A DNA stretch of 64,000 bases, taken from contig NC_079878.1 in the NCBI RefSeq assembly GCF_029227915.1, forward strand, positions 22,467,501 to 22,531,500. Direction: 5' to 3'. Below are positions 31,436-43,100 of this stretch, piece by piece. The position numbers and the translations under genes are program-made. The DNA comes from Hydractinia symbiolongicarpus. Its lineage: Eukaryota; Cnidaria; Hydrozoa; Anthoathecata; Hydractiniidae. The notes beneath the pieces were generated by a model. The model had not been told where the DNA came from, made no database searches, and was given only the letters and a program-made list of their open reading frames with translations. Position 1 is the first letter of the stretch; every line of letters begins with the position of its first letter.

Positions 31436-32059
31436 AGTAACGCAAAGTTCGATTTGTTTCTGACTTATTTCAAACAGAGAAAATTATCGAATGTTGAGTT
31501 AGTCACAAGAAACTTCCAGAAAGATGTGTAAAAGTTATCTTTAAATGTCATCTCAAATGAACGTGTATAATATGAATTAATAATTCTTCTTTCTTTTTCA
31601 AATCTGATTTAAAAAAATTTATTCAAAATTGATTTGAAAAAGACACAGTCAAGACGTTTCGAAATATTATCGTAAATAAAATAATAATGAACGAACTTCC
31701 ATAGAAAAAAGAACTCAAAAAATTCATGTGTAAAATTTATTCTTGTTTGAAATTAAGAGTAAAAACATCCACCAACATATATCAGATAGGTCATGCCTGC
31801 AGAAAAATACGATATTGTTCTAAAAGTTAAGTTTTTTAAGTTGATAAAAGGTTATGTAGATTCGCAACACGAAAATACATGCACATCAAAAAATCTTATA
31901 CTCTTCATTTGTAAGGGATTAGTGTGAAAAGAGGGGATTACAAAGTACGATAGGTTTGGGGTTACAAAGTGCGACAAAATAGGTTACAAAGTGCGATGAG
32001 ATTAGAAAAAGCGACAAAATCGGACGATGGAGTTACAAACTGATACACTACACAACGCA

Positions 32060-32400
32060 CGTTCATACTCTTTATGAGAAAATTGAGAAAAATAGTGCTA
32101 AACCAAATTTTTATACTACAAAGAGTAAAGATAAAGTAGTGAGAAGTAAGAAAAGTGAGGAAAGTCACAAATAAAATGTGGGAAGTGGATCAAAAGGGTG
32201 AGAATTATGGCCATAAAAGACTTGAGAAGTGACGAAGAGCAAGAAATAAAAAAAAAATGCGAAAAGAAAAAATACTCACAGAAATTAAAAAATCTAAACA
32301 GAAACAGAAAAAAAAACAAGAAATGAAGAAAAACAAGAAAGGAAAAAAAAGCAAGAAGTAAAAAAAGTGTGAGAAATTATACACTTTTTTGGATTTTAAA
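32060..32400. repeat. Purine-rich low-complexity tract
   Basis: The + strand is mostly A and G (GAGAAG, AAACAAGAAA runs). The strand is opposite to the CT-rich tracts at 6690-7020 and 7737-8160. Long F/L/S frames on the minus strand are compositional. Confidence 0.6.
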
Positions 32401-32642
32401 ATTTTATTTAATAAATAGACGCGCTGTGCACAAATAAGACAAAACAAAAGACCATCAAACAAGCATTACTAAAATGTTTAATTTCTTGTCATTTTTATTA
32501 TCATTTGGACTCTACTTTGAAACCGCTCATACATGCGTTCCCTTCGTATAGAAAGATAAAAAAAAGAAAGGCTGATTTTATTTCAAAAAACCTGCCCCTT
32601 TCTCAACAAAAATCAAAAAAACTTAGTATAACTATTGCATCT

Positions 32643-32855
32643 TGTCTATAATCCCGTGGAAAAATCCACTTAAGCAGAAGAACAATGGAAAAAATATAGG
32701 TTGTTTTAATAATTTTGCTGAAGTCGGCATGACATACACAAGTTTTTCTTCTTAGAAATGTGTTAACCAGTTGCTGACGTCAGCAAAATTCAAGCGACAA
32801 TTCTCTTTTCGATTGTTTTCCTGCGTAAGTGGATTTTTCCACAGGCTTTATCGAT
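32643..32855. mobile_element. Short element with hairpin-bearing inverted ends
   Basis: The left end 32652-32676 contains CCCGTGGAAAAATCCACTTA. The right end 32821-32845 is its near reverse complement (TAAGTGGATTTTTCCACAGG). Each end is itself a small hairpin. The right end matches the Helitron-like end at 7690-7726 but lacks CTAG. It could be a MITE or two opposed Helitron ends. Confidence 0.45.
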
Positions 32856-32977
32856 ATTTCAGTGCTACAAAGCAGGAAGAGACTAAACTATCGATATCTC
32901 GACAGATCAAGTTAGCATTGGAGGTCTTTACGCAATAAAATATCAAAAGTTTGTTGTTGCTAGATTTATCCAGGAAA

Positions 32978-33246
32978 GCCTTTTCAGTTTCTAATAGAAC
33001 TGTTATCAATGATGGTCCTCCAAGGAGGTTCTAGTGCAATTGGAGCCCACATTTGAGCTACGGAAGGGCGTGCAAGCACAACAGCCACTCAACAAGACGA
33101 CCGCCTAAGATATCAACCTATTCTCATGCTGAACGTTAAGCAGAAAGGACGGATACACACTTATAGTCTCTAGCATGACTCGGCCGAGGTTTGAACCCAA
33201 GACGTTTCACATTGGAGGCGAAAGCTCTACCACAAGGCCACGAGTC
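32978..33246 (-). mobile_element. tRNA-derived SINE, copy B
   Basis: The minus strand starts at 33246 with TGACTCGTGGCCTTGTGGTA (box A region) and has box B GGGTTCAAACC at 33190-33200. The body has 'gtagctcaaatgtgggctcc' and ends in 'ggaggaccatc' and 'gaaactgaaaagg'. This is the best-preserved copy in the window and defines the family. Confidence 0.75.
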
Positions 33247-34108
33247 AAACTTACATTCATGTATATTTGGGTTATATCTGTATTAGGATTGCCGGCCTAT
33301 TTTTAAAAAGAGGTAAATTTTGCAGGTGATATCAAACTATTTAATTTTTAGGATCCTCAATAAATTTAATCATTTTTAAACAGCAAATAATAAAAAGGTA
33401 GATAGAAAAAAAATATAATTAAAGAAAAGGATGTAAAAATATTGTGTGTTTTGTGAGAATAGGTTTTTAAAGCTTTCTTTATCTTGCCACGCATTATTAA
33501 ACGCAAAGTATAAAATATGAGACCGCCCGTACATGCATTCTCTTCGCATAGAAAGATAAGAACATCTATATATAACAACCAAATTAGGGAGACATTTTTC
33601 TATGATTCTAGCAGCAATCTTGCTGCAGAAAATTTTTTTTCTCTTATAATTTTCACTTAGTTTTATCGAAACCTTAAAAAATTCTCAAGGCACAAAAAAG
33701 AAAAAAGAAATAAATACTTATATTAATTATTTATAAACAGGTGAAACTAACAAAAGGAATTATTTAAGGAAAAACTCTTCCTTCCCACAAACGAGATTAG
33801 TTTTACTGAAGTTAGCGTGTACAAGCGTGGATTTATTTGCTGTGTTAATATATTTTGTTGGTTCGGAGACTTTTCTTAAATCGTGATTAAAAATGGGAAC
33901 TCTGTAGTTCTATTGAACAATATTAGGTGTACCAAAGGGTTTAAAAGGCTTTTTGACTTATTATAAAATGCTTTGTTCTGCAAATTTAGTCTATCATAAC
34001 GGTTTCACCATTAAGGACAAAATATTTTACACAAATATTCTGCTAAAGTAATAAAAAATACATTTTTTTTGTGTAGGATTTAAAGTAAAGAAGGCAATCG
34101 TAGCTATC
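33247..34108. other. Region upstream of the ELK channel gene
   Basis: AT-rich with no gene. A diverged copy of a motif at 32520-32558 ('accgc(t/c)c.tacatgc.ttc') lies at 33530-33560. The start codon of the channel gene follows at 34109, and TTTTTTTGTGTAG at 34064-34076 may be the acceptor of a 5' UTR exon. Confidence 0.4.
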
Positions 34109-37100
34109 ATGGTGTTTAACCAAAAAGGAATTGCAGGTGGCAATTCATTTTTTGAAAGTCTTGGAAAAAAATTTGATGGCAGTGGTAAGTCGAAAAATAT
34201 TACTTCTATTTGAGTATTTAGAAAATTCACCAGGTAAATGTTGCAAAAATAGAGTTATAAATAAATAAAAATTGTTTTTTATAAAGACATTTTAATTTGT
34301 TGAATTATTTAGCTACTATACGAAATAAAGAAAAAATTATTTATTTTCTGATCTGTTGGTCTGTTTTTTATCCTTGGGCCACATTATATCAAATGTATAG
34401 TTTTTAAAGAACACGAAAAAAACCCCGGAAAGAAACAGAATATTTAGTAATAAATATTTGGTTGAGCCATTAATTCATCCTATACTTTGTGTCCAAAATA
34501 AGTTCAGAGATGGATCCTACTCGAATCCTTATCATTTTTAGCATCGACTTTTATTTGCGCAAAACAGTAAAACTTAAAAAGCGAATTTAAACATGTTTTT
34601 TTGCAACCACCATCCCAAGACATGCTGTCTCTTTTTGCATGTCCTATTAATAAAAACAACGCCAATGAGAGACACAAAGTTCTGGGAGCGAGGTTGGTTT
34701 TTTGTTTACAATGTGGCATTCTTTGATCGTTAGACGCTAGGAATTTTTTTGTTTGTTTTACGCGTCTACTAACGAAACTATCGCGTGCACAAGGATGTAG
34801 TCTCGTCAAGTAGCGTCTAAAAGTCATACTCATTGTGCGCCTCATCCGCAACCGGGCGCAACTAGACGCAAATAGACGTACCCTGACGCAATCAAAGGAC
34901 AACAGGCGCAACTAGACGCAGTCAGACGCCTAGCGAGTATCAAGTAAGTAAGTAGACGCCCAGTGAGTATCAAGTAATTTCTTTTTCCTAGACTTTGATC
35001 GTGAATGTAAAATTAAAACATTCGAAATTTTTCAAAGAAGATAGTTAAAAAGAATAAAAAAGTTGATAAAACCTTTCTTTGGCGCAGTCTCGTAATTCTG
35101 AGAAAAAATACATGCAAGATGATATGTTGGGATAGGGATGGAATGCGTTTTTCTAGTCGAGTAGTCTTTTTTTTCCGTATATTATAACAATGCACCTTTT
35201 TTTATGACATGACTTACATTTTCTTCTGTTCTTAGTGTTGAAATAAAAAGGAATCATCGCTTTATTAAGTCGGAAAAGAAATGGAGTGGCGATGGCGGGC
35301 ACCATACCTTCTCATAAATTGTTATTTTTTAAGATGAAGTCTTTAAATCTTTTTTAAAAAATTCTCAAATAATTTTCTAACATGGTTAATAGGTACAGTT
35401 GAACTCATGTAATTCGAATCTTCAAGGAGATTCAAAATTTGTTCGAATTACATGAGTTTCAAATTATAGGAGTTTGACTTTTTTCGGCCGAATTTTGGTG
35501 GGATAGTGTTTACGGCGCTTATAATTACCAACATTGATAATTAATACCGCTGTAAACACTATCCCAGCAAAGTGTAAAACAAGTGCTACAAATTTTCCAG
35601 ATCCTTTAAATCATTATACTTTATTTTTTAAGTCACCTCATTGTGTCACTCTTGGATGCCATTGTGTCACTGTTGCCATTGTGTCACTCTTGGATGCCAT
35701 TGTTGGGAATGATGTAGAATATCAACAGACAAACAAAAACACTTCAAAAGCTTTTTCAAAACATTCTATTTCAATAAAAAGTTCGATTGTTAAAAAATTC
35801 TCGATTTTCACGAGAAAGTTCGATTATTGGAAAAATTTGAGTTTTGGAACTTTAAACGGACGAGAAGTTCAAAATTCGAATTACATGATCACAATTTGCT
35901 CATGGGACAAAGAAAATTGTTCGATTTGCATGATTTTTCGAATTGCATGAGTTCGAATTATAGGAGTTTTCTTATAAGGATTTTGGAGTAAACTCGGACG
36001 GGCATTCGTTCGATTTATATGATTATTAGAATTATTGGAGTTTGAATTGCATGAGTTCAACTGTACTTATCCATGTAATCTTTTGGATTAACCTACAATC
36101 TGATACAGTTGAGCAACTATTCTACTGCTCGTATTTCGTTGCAACTTCTATAATCCGAAAGATAAAAGCCTCATGTCATAACAGCAGTTTTTTGGCTGTT
36201 TTTGGAGTTAGCAAGAAGCATCAACTCGACAATAATCCGAAGTCAGGAAGTTGCGAAAGTGCAATTTCTGCATATTCGTTTGTTAAGCAGCGTTTACAAT
36301 GCGCTAGTTCCACTTGTTACCATTCTGAAATTACGAAATAATCCACTTCAGGACCCAAATGTGCCGATATATCAGGAAAAGAGTCATGCTGACGTTTAAG
36401 AGTTTGGTTTTTAACCAAGTAACTTAAGATCTTAATCCTAAGTCTGCTATTAACATTGACAAGTTCAAATTACGTAAATGTAATATAAAAATAGCCTAAA
36501 TTATTGTTTATAGAGACGGACTTTAAAATTTGCAGTGTTTGCCATTATTTTGGCAAAATTTGTGTATTTCTAACGTTTCTAGTCGCTCCACGAGATAAAC
36601 TTCCTACAGCATTGGTTCCTACCTACGCTAGTTATCATCCTAAATTTTAAAATAAATGATTCTTTTCATTTTTTTTCAGTGAGCAACTTTGTTTTGGGGA
36701 ATGCAGAATCTCACCGCGGGTTTCCAATAATTTACTGCAGCGATGGGTTTTGTTTATTATCAGAATTTTCACGGAAAGAATTGTTGGGAAAAAGTTGTGA
36801 TTGCAGCTTCCTGTATGGCATGCAGACGAACGTGAATAAAATCGAAAAAATAAGGGAAGCATTCATGAAGCAATCAGAATACAAAACAGAACTTATGCTT
36901 CACAAGAAAAGCGGTTTGTCTTATATACTCGTATTACAATTTCTTGGCTCTGTTCTATATGTGGCATATAAAATCGATATTATTAAATGCAAATTCGCAC
37001 CTTTAATGCTAGCGTAAGGGAAGGAAGATGCACGAATCATTGTTTAATCTTCTTCACCGATCTACTTATAAGATTGTTTTACCTTTAAGCGTCATCTGAT

Positions 37101-40100
37101 TGTGATCAGCTAAAATTTGTAGAAATAATAGCCTAATACAAAAAGTGATACAAATAGATCATCTAGCTAAGTAATAAACAGAGTGACAAATAAATAATGA
37201 CAACTGTAACAAATATGGCTGACTGCTACTGTCGCTTTTTTTGCTACTTCATTTTATTTAAAACTAAATAGTGCAAACATGGTGGTATGAAGCACTCGTG
37301 GACGAACGTCCGGTGTCACCGTAAAAACAGACTCCCCTAGAAGTTTACTCCCCAGTAATAATTTACTAGAAAATAAGTACTCCCCAGTACTTATTTTCCG
37401 GGATATTGTTACAATATCCCGGGAGTATCAGGAAATTTTTACTCCCCTACCTTAATAAATAAAAAATGACCATTATTATGCTGATAAAAAGAATTTATTA
37501 AGAGAACTTACAGTGGACTACCGAAAGAGTTAAAAATCCGGTTGGGTGGGTTTGGCTTCTCTTTTTTAGTGGGAACATTAAAATCTATATAAATACAAGC
37601 TTTTAAAAGAAGCAAGAGTTGTTTAAAGATATATCAATACAAAAAGCTTTCAGAATCAGATGATTTTAATTGTTTCTTATAAATGGTTAGTACATGTCAG
37701 AGATATCTCTATGTATATATGCAGCTGAACTTGACTTTAAATAAATTTAACAAATACAAAAAAGTACAATCGGCTCAAATCACAGGAGAAAAAACTTTTT
37801 GGAGCTTGAAATCTTATAAAATCTGGAAAAAATGAAGTGCTTGAGCTTAAAAATGTATAAATGAAATAAATAATAGATTATTAGAGCTTTAAATAATAGA
37901 AATACAAACTTTTGACCTTGAGCTTAAGAACTTATCGGATAAAGCAAATAATATTATTTTGTTGTAGATAAATAAACGTTTGAGTTTAAAAAATGTATCA
38001 AACAAAGTAAAAATAATTGGAGCTTGACACTCTAGAAAAACATAGAAAAAGAACTGTTTAAGATTAGAAATCGATAAAAAGAACTATAAAAACTATGAAT
38101 AAAGGAAGCCCGCACATTCGAATGTGCAATGGAATGTCTTCATGAGAGTTAGTTTTACAGGAAAAGTTAGTTTCTACTGGGAAAAAAGTACCCCTCCTTT
38201 CATAAAAGAGTGATTTCAAGGGAGTAATAATTTCCGTGTGGGAGTAATAATTTCCTGGGAAATTACCACTCCAGGAGTAATAATTTCCCTGGAAAATATT
38301 ACTGGGGGAGTAATTTTTTTCGGGGAGTAATTACTTACGGTTACACCGGTAATGTAAAATCATTAATCATGCAGTCATATCTCAAACTACTATATTATAT
38401 CTAATTAAAAAATGTGTAAATAAACAAAAAGTAAAAAAAATATCTCTTAAAATTTACGACCAGAATTTAAAATAAAATTTGAGAATACAAAACTGCAGAA
38501 AAACATCTGCTTAACCCTATTCGGTCCGGGGTTTTTCGAACATACTATGACCGGGGGAATCCCCCCTCTCAATAACTTTTTATAGGGTAGTTTAAATTGA
38601 ATCAATCTTGGCACATTTATAGTACGTCATAAAAGGTACAAAATGGCAGCAATAAATTTTTGCTTGCGTCAGCACATTTTCTCTGACGTCATCAGAAGCT
38701 TGAAATTTGGTAAAAATGCCACTATCTGCTTAAAATTTAATTACTTTTTTTCCAGAGCGAATTTTTGCATTCTGTTTGAATTTTCTTAAAGCTAAATAAA
38801 AGATATTTAATATATTTCTCGGTTTTTTACGTGGATCGCATAAACAATTGCCAAAAATTGCCTGAAAATCCGATTTTTTCCGATTTTTGCGTAAAATCGG
38901 ACAAAATCGGGAAATCGGATTAATCACGTGTCCAAATTATGCAAAATTAAATCTTAATGATAATGATAAGGATAATCCTAACATGAGTTTTTCCCCATTA
39001 AAGAGATTTCATAGACATTTTTAGGGGTAGTTTCGAGTAATGGCCAATATCAAAGCCTCTGAATGGTCTGGAACCTAAAAATTTGGTATGCAGGTGTCTA
39101 ATAGATAAATATTGAAGCTCAGTAAGTTTCATAGACATATAACATAACAATAAGGAGTTATTAAAAAAAAAACGTCAGACCGAATGGGATTAAACTTTTT
39201 TAGTGAAGAAAACTTTTTAGTTTCTTGTCCTTAACTAATAATGCAATGCGTAAAAATTCTAATTCGGTTTGTTTCTAAACAACATAAATTAACGGTGGGA
39301 CTTGGTCATTAGGGGTTCGCAAAATGCGCGAGGCCGGAAAAATTATACTTTTTTTATACAATGGCATCAGAACCAGTATGCCAATGCGTGCAATGGATTC
39401 TCGAAAACTTCTTTAAATAGGATGAGTTAATATGTCAAATCAATAGCAACCTACGGGCGTGGACCTGCTCCACTGTGTATTTTTGGCGATACAACTACTA
39501 ATCACCGTCGATAAATGAATTTATTAGTCCACTTTGCTTCGTCACGTGACAAAGAAAATAAAAGGGCAGAATAAGCTGGAAAATATCACACCCACCTACC
39601 CGCCCTTAGTGTGTGATTTTTCGAGTAGAATAATTATATATTTGTAATTCTTTTGTAAATTTTATGTTCCGACTGCATAACTACCTAGTCTGATATACTA
39701 CTACCTAATCTGATTACAGCACTTGTATTGCATATACGAAGGTTATACAGAGTTAATTAATCAAGTTATTTTCGATTGAATGCAATGAATTAGAAAATAA
39801 CTTGTCCCTACGTAGCGACTTATGCAGATGAAGATTCAACTCCAAACAAAAAAATATTAGAAAAATATCGCAAATGTGATGAAACTCCCTCAGGCGGTGA
39901 AAAAATCGAGTGAATACTCTTTCCTCCTTGGTGGCACAAATACACTACAGTGTACCCAATTCAACGAACTGTCAAGGGTTGACAACAAATGGATTTATTA
40001 AATGGAGATTTGGTAAATCTATATTATAATACCCGTATACGTCTGCCGTCTGTCTGTCACGCAAAATGAGAGCTTAGCTGCGCAAGTAGCCAGACGCACG

Positions 40101-43100
40101 CAATGCGGTATAAAAAGGTTGGACGAACCCATGGATTTTTCAGGAAGAGATACTATGTTAAGTGCAATTCTTAATCAGCTTTTGAGTGTTTAATAAATAT
40201 TTTTCATTTAGGATCTTCATTTATTTGTCTTCTGGATGTCATACCAATTCGTAATGAAAAAAACGATGTTGTACTCTTTCTTGTGTCCCACAAAGAAGTA
40301 AAAAAGAACACTCCGACAGAGTATACAGGTGATTATTTATGGGAGGGTTTTATGACAATGATTAGTATTGTCCACATCGGGGAATCATTCTTTTTGTCTG
40401 TAAGTCTAAATAAGTGCTTGGCGAAATCCTAATTTTAATATGTTGAAAATGTGAGACAAACTTTTAAAGGAGGGGCGAACAGCGCGGGCACGGCTGCTGA
40501 TTGAAAATTTATGATGATAGAGTTAATTCCAAAGACCAGATACGCTGGTCTGGAATGTTCCGTAAAACATCTGTTCACAGGAGTTTGTTACAAAATAACA
40601 TTTTTTCTCTCATCCAGTTATTTTATAGTTCAGTATTTTTACACATTTGCAAAACTGGTGGTTATATTTAAAAACAATATTAGATCTTTCTGTGTATTGT
40701 GATGTCAGCGCATCGATGATCCCACTGTTTTATCAAAAATAATAAACAAGACAAAAGTTAAAGATCAAAATAGCAAAAATGCTATTAGTTGAATAACACG
40801 ACCAAAATATTTTTTTATTACTGTAAGCAAAGCTGAAACCGTTGCACGTTCGATTTGTTTTTAAAAAATTCCGGTCTGTGTATTTATCGGATTTGGCGTC
40901 ATCACTATAAACTTCATTGTTCGAAGCTGGAAGTATGTTGTGAAAAAGCAAACCAAATTACAAAAGAATTATTATTTTGTTGCGACTACGATTGCATGTA
41001 AAATATTTTGGGTTCATAAATATCTTATTTGTTAAGTTTATTGGTAAGTACATCTTAAAATTGATTCTTCTTGCCACCTACAGCCATGAAGACTAAGATC
41101 TTGCTTGTAAGGAATATGGATATTCAGTTATTAAGCATAGTTATTTGTGTGTGCTTATAGTAGTTATTTTATTAGATTTTGGGATTTAGAGACTCCTTAA
41201 TCTTTGCTTCCTCGCTTAAAATTTATTTTGTGGCTGCCACAAAAATGTTTTTTGTTCGCCTCCCCTTTAACGTGTTTAGAAATATAAAATTTCGCGGAAA
41301 GGGTCAGAACTGCGTTTTTCAACCTGAAACTTTGAACAGTACGTGAATAATAGATATAGACTAGATTTTGGGTATTTCAAGGAATGACGTCACAGCAAAG
41401 ATGCTGACGAGAGCACTAATGTCAGAATACGGCAGGTTTTATGCAAATTTGGGGAACCTATTACAAGGAAAGAACTTTTTTTTGAACTACCAAAGTTTTC
41501 GGAACTTAGCAATTTTTACCCTATTGAAACTTTAAATTCCAAAACATTACAAAGAGCAGATTGCTAAAATAAGTTTCGCAAAAGTAGCCCTAAGTTGATC
41601 AAAACTGATCAAAGCTAAGCAAAACTGTAAAGTTTTGAAGAACTATCAAATCTCGGTCATAATATCGCCAAAATATAGTTTTTACGCGCCCTATGCTTCA
41701 TATTGCTACCCTTAATTTACATTGCAGTAAAAACTGAAGAATCGCAACCACTGAAAAAGAAAAGGAAGTTCAGCCGTGATGTTTTGTTTCATTTGCAACG
41801 GCAATACTCAGGAGAAAAATATAATACAAACACGCAACACCATGCAACTACAGTAAGTAGCTTTTTTGTGGAAAGTTTTCCTATTTTAAGTTATGTGTAG
41901 GGTTGTTAACATGGGATACCAACATCGTGGGCAATTAAAAGACTCCTTCGACAATAGATGACTTGTCAAATTTTTCTTTAACTTTAAGGAGTTTTGTACA
42001 TGCGTACACATTCTGTAAGTGAAAAAGCAGGCCGGGTGGGGTAAAATAGCTATTATTGAAATTCATACAGCTAACTTGAAAACTCAAAGTCCAAAAGGCA
42101 CTTAAAGGAATTTTTAGCTAATATTTCGTTTTTAATACACTTTTCCCGAATTTCATAAATTATAATAATTATGGCATCATCTAAAATTTATTATGGTTCT
42201 ATGCTCTTCAAGTAAGGATATTCAGATAGAATATCAAATTATCATGACAAAAATGAAGTTTTAGAGCAATATAATATTCTGGTTGCATTTTATTTAGATT
42301 TGAAGAAATTAATTATTTTAAAAACGAGGCTATTCTTAGAAAGCTCGGCTATATGAAGGGTTTGACCGTACTTTTCGGTTTGCAATTGAGGGACTTAGCA
42401 AACAGAAATATTCACGAAATTAGGTAATTTATTCTACCTTTTACTAAGGAACTTGGGGATAAAAATCAATTTTAGTATCGACCTCTTTTATTGAGTTTGA
42501 CATAATTGGGAAATTCGGGAAATTAGTTTGATTTATTTAGTTGTTTATATTTTCTAAATGCGTATGTCCGTTGTTTTTAACGAAAATCAAAACTTTGCAT
42601 CGCACGAGAAGTTGTCAATATCTTGCGTCATTTTGTCGAGTTTGTTTTTTCTTTTCACATCTCCTTTTTATCCTTTTGCTCTTCTCTACCGTGCATTATA
42701 ACTGGAAAGACATTTTTAATTCACGAGATTCACAGTTTATGAACAAACGTGGCGCTAAGTAAACAAGATTGGTTAATCAAATCGTGTACAAAAATTTATA
42801 AAATCTTGTGTCTTAGTGTTTTAAGAGTATGGAAGAGTCCGGATGAATTTTAACCATAGAAAATATTGTTAACTGTTTACTCAATTTCAATTGAACATTA
42901 AAGAGATAAAAGATTTGTGTTAAAAAAAGCATAACAAGATATCGAATAGGCTATCAGAGTTTCATCAAAATATGCTTTTATAAAACCAGCCACAACACAC
43001 CTGTTTCATTTTCTTGTGTGGATTATAAAAAAGAGAAAACATTTTAAAATGAGAAAATATGTAAAATAAAAGCAATTATAATAGACCATTTGTTTCCTCT

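Larger units (their letters stand above)
29499..32046. mobile_element. Putative DNA transposon with inverted, motif-rich ends
   Basis: The left end (29499-29525) reads about TGTATTACTTTGTAGTCC. The right end, reverse-complemented from 32046, reads TGTATCAGTTTGTAACTCC, followed at both by a CCATCG-type stretch. Just inside each end, the word CGCACTTTGTAAYCC occurs in opposite orientation (29560-29600; 31935-32000). Inverted subterminal repeats of this type are usual for hAT-like elements. No transposase is left. The interior holds the LINE fragment and the 217-bp direct repeats. No clear target duplication was found. Confidence 0.5.

Noticed and set aside
32116-32462. Minus-strand hydrophobic frames
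   Set aside because: Purine-rich low complexity on the + strand yields F/L/S strings, not a gene.
35534-35950. 138-codon frame in intron 1 of the channel gene
   Set aside because: It lies wholly inside the TA-flanked MITE and follows its repeated words; no domain is visible.
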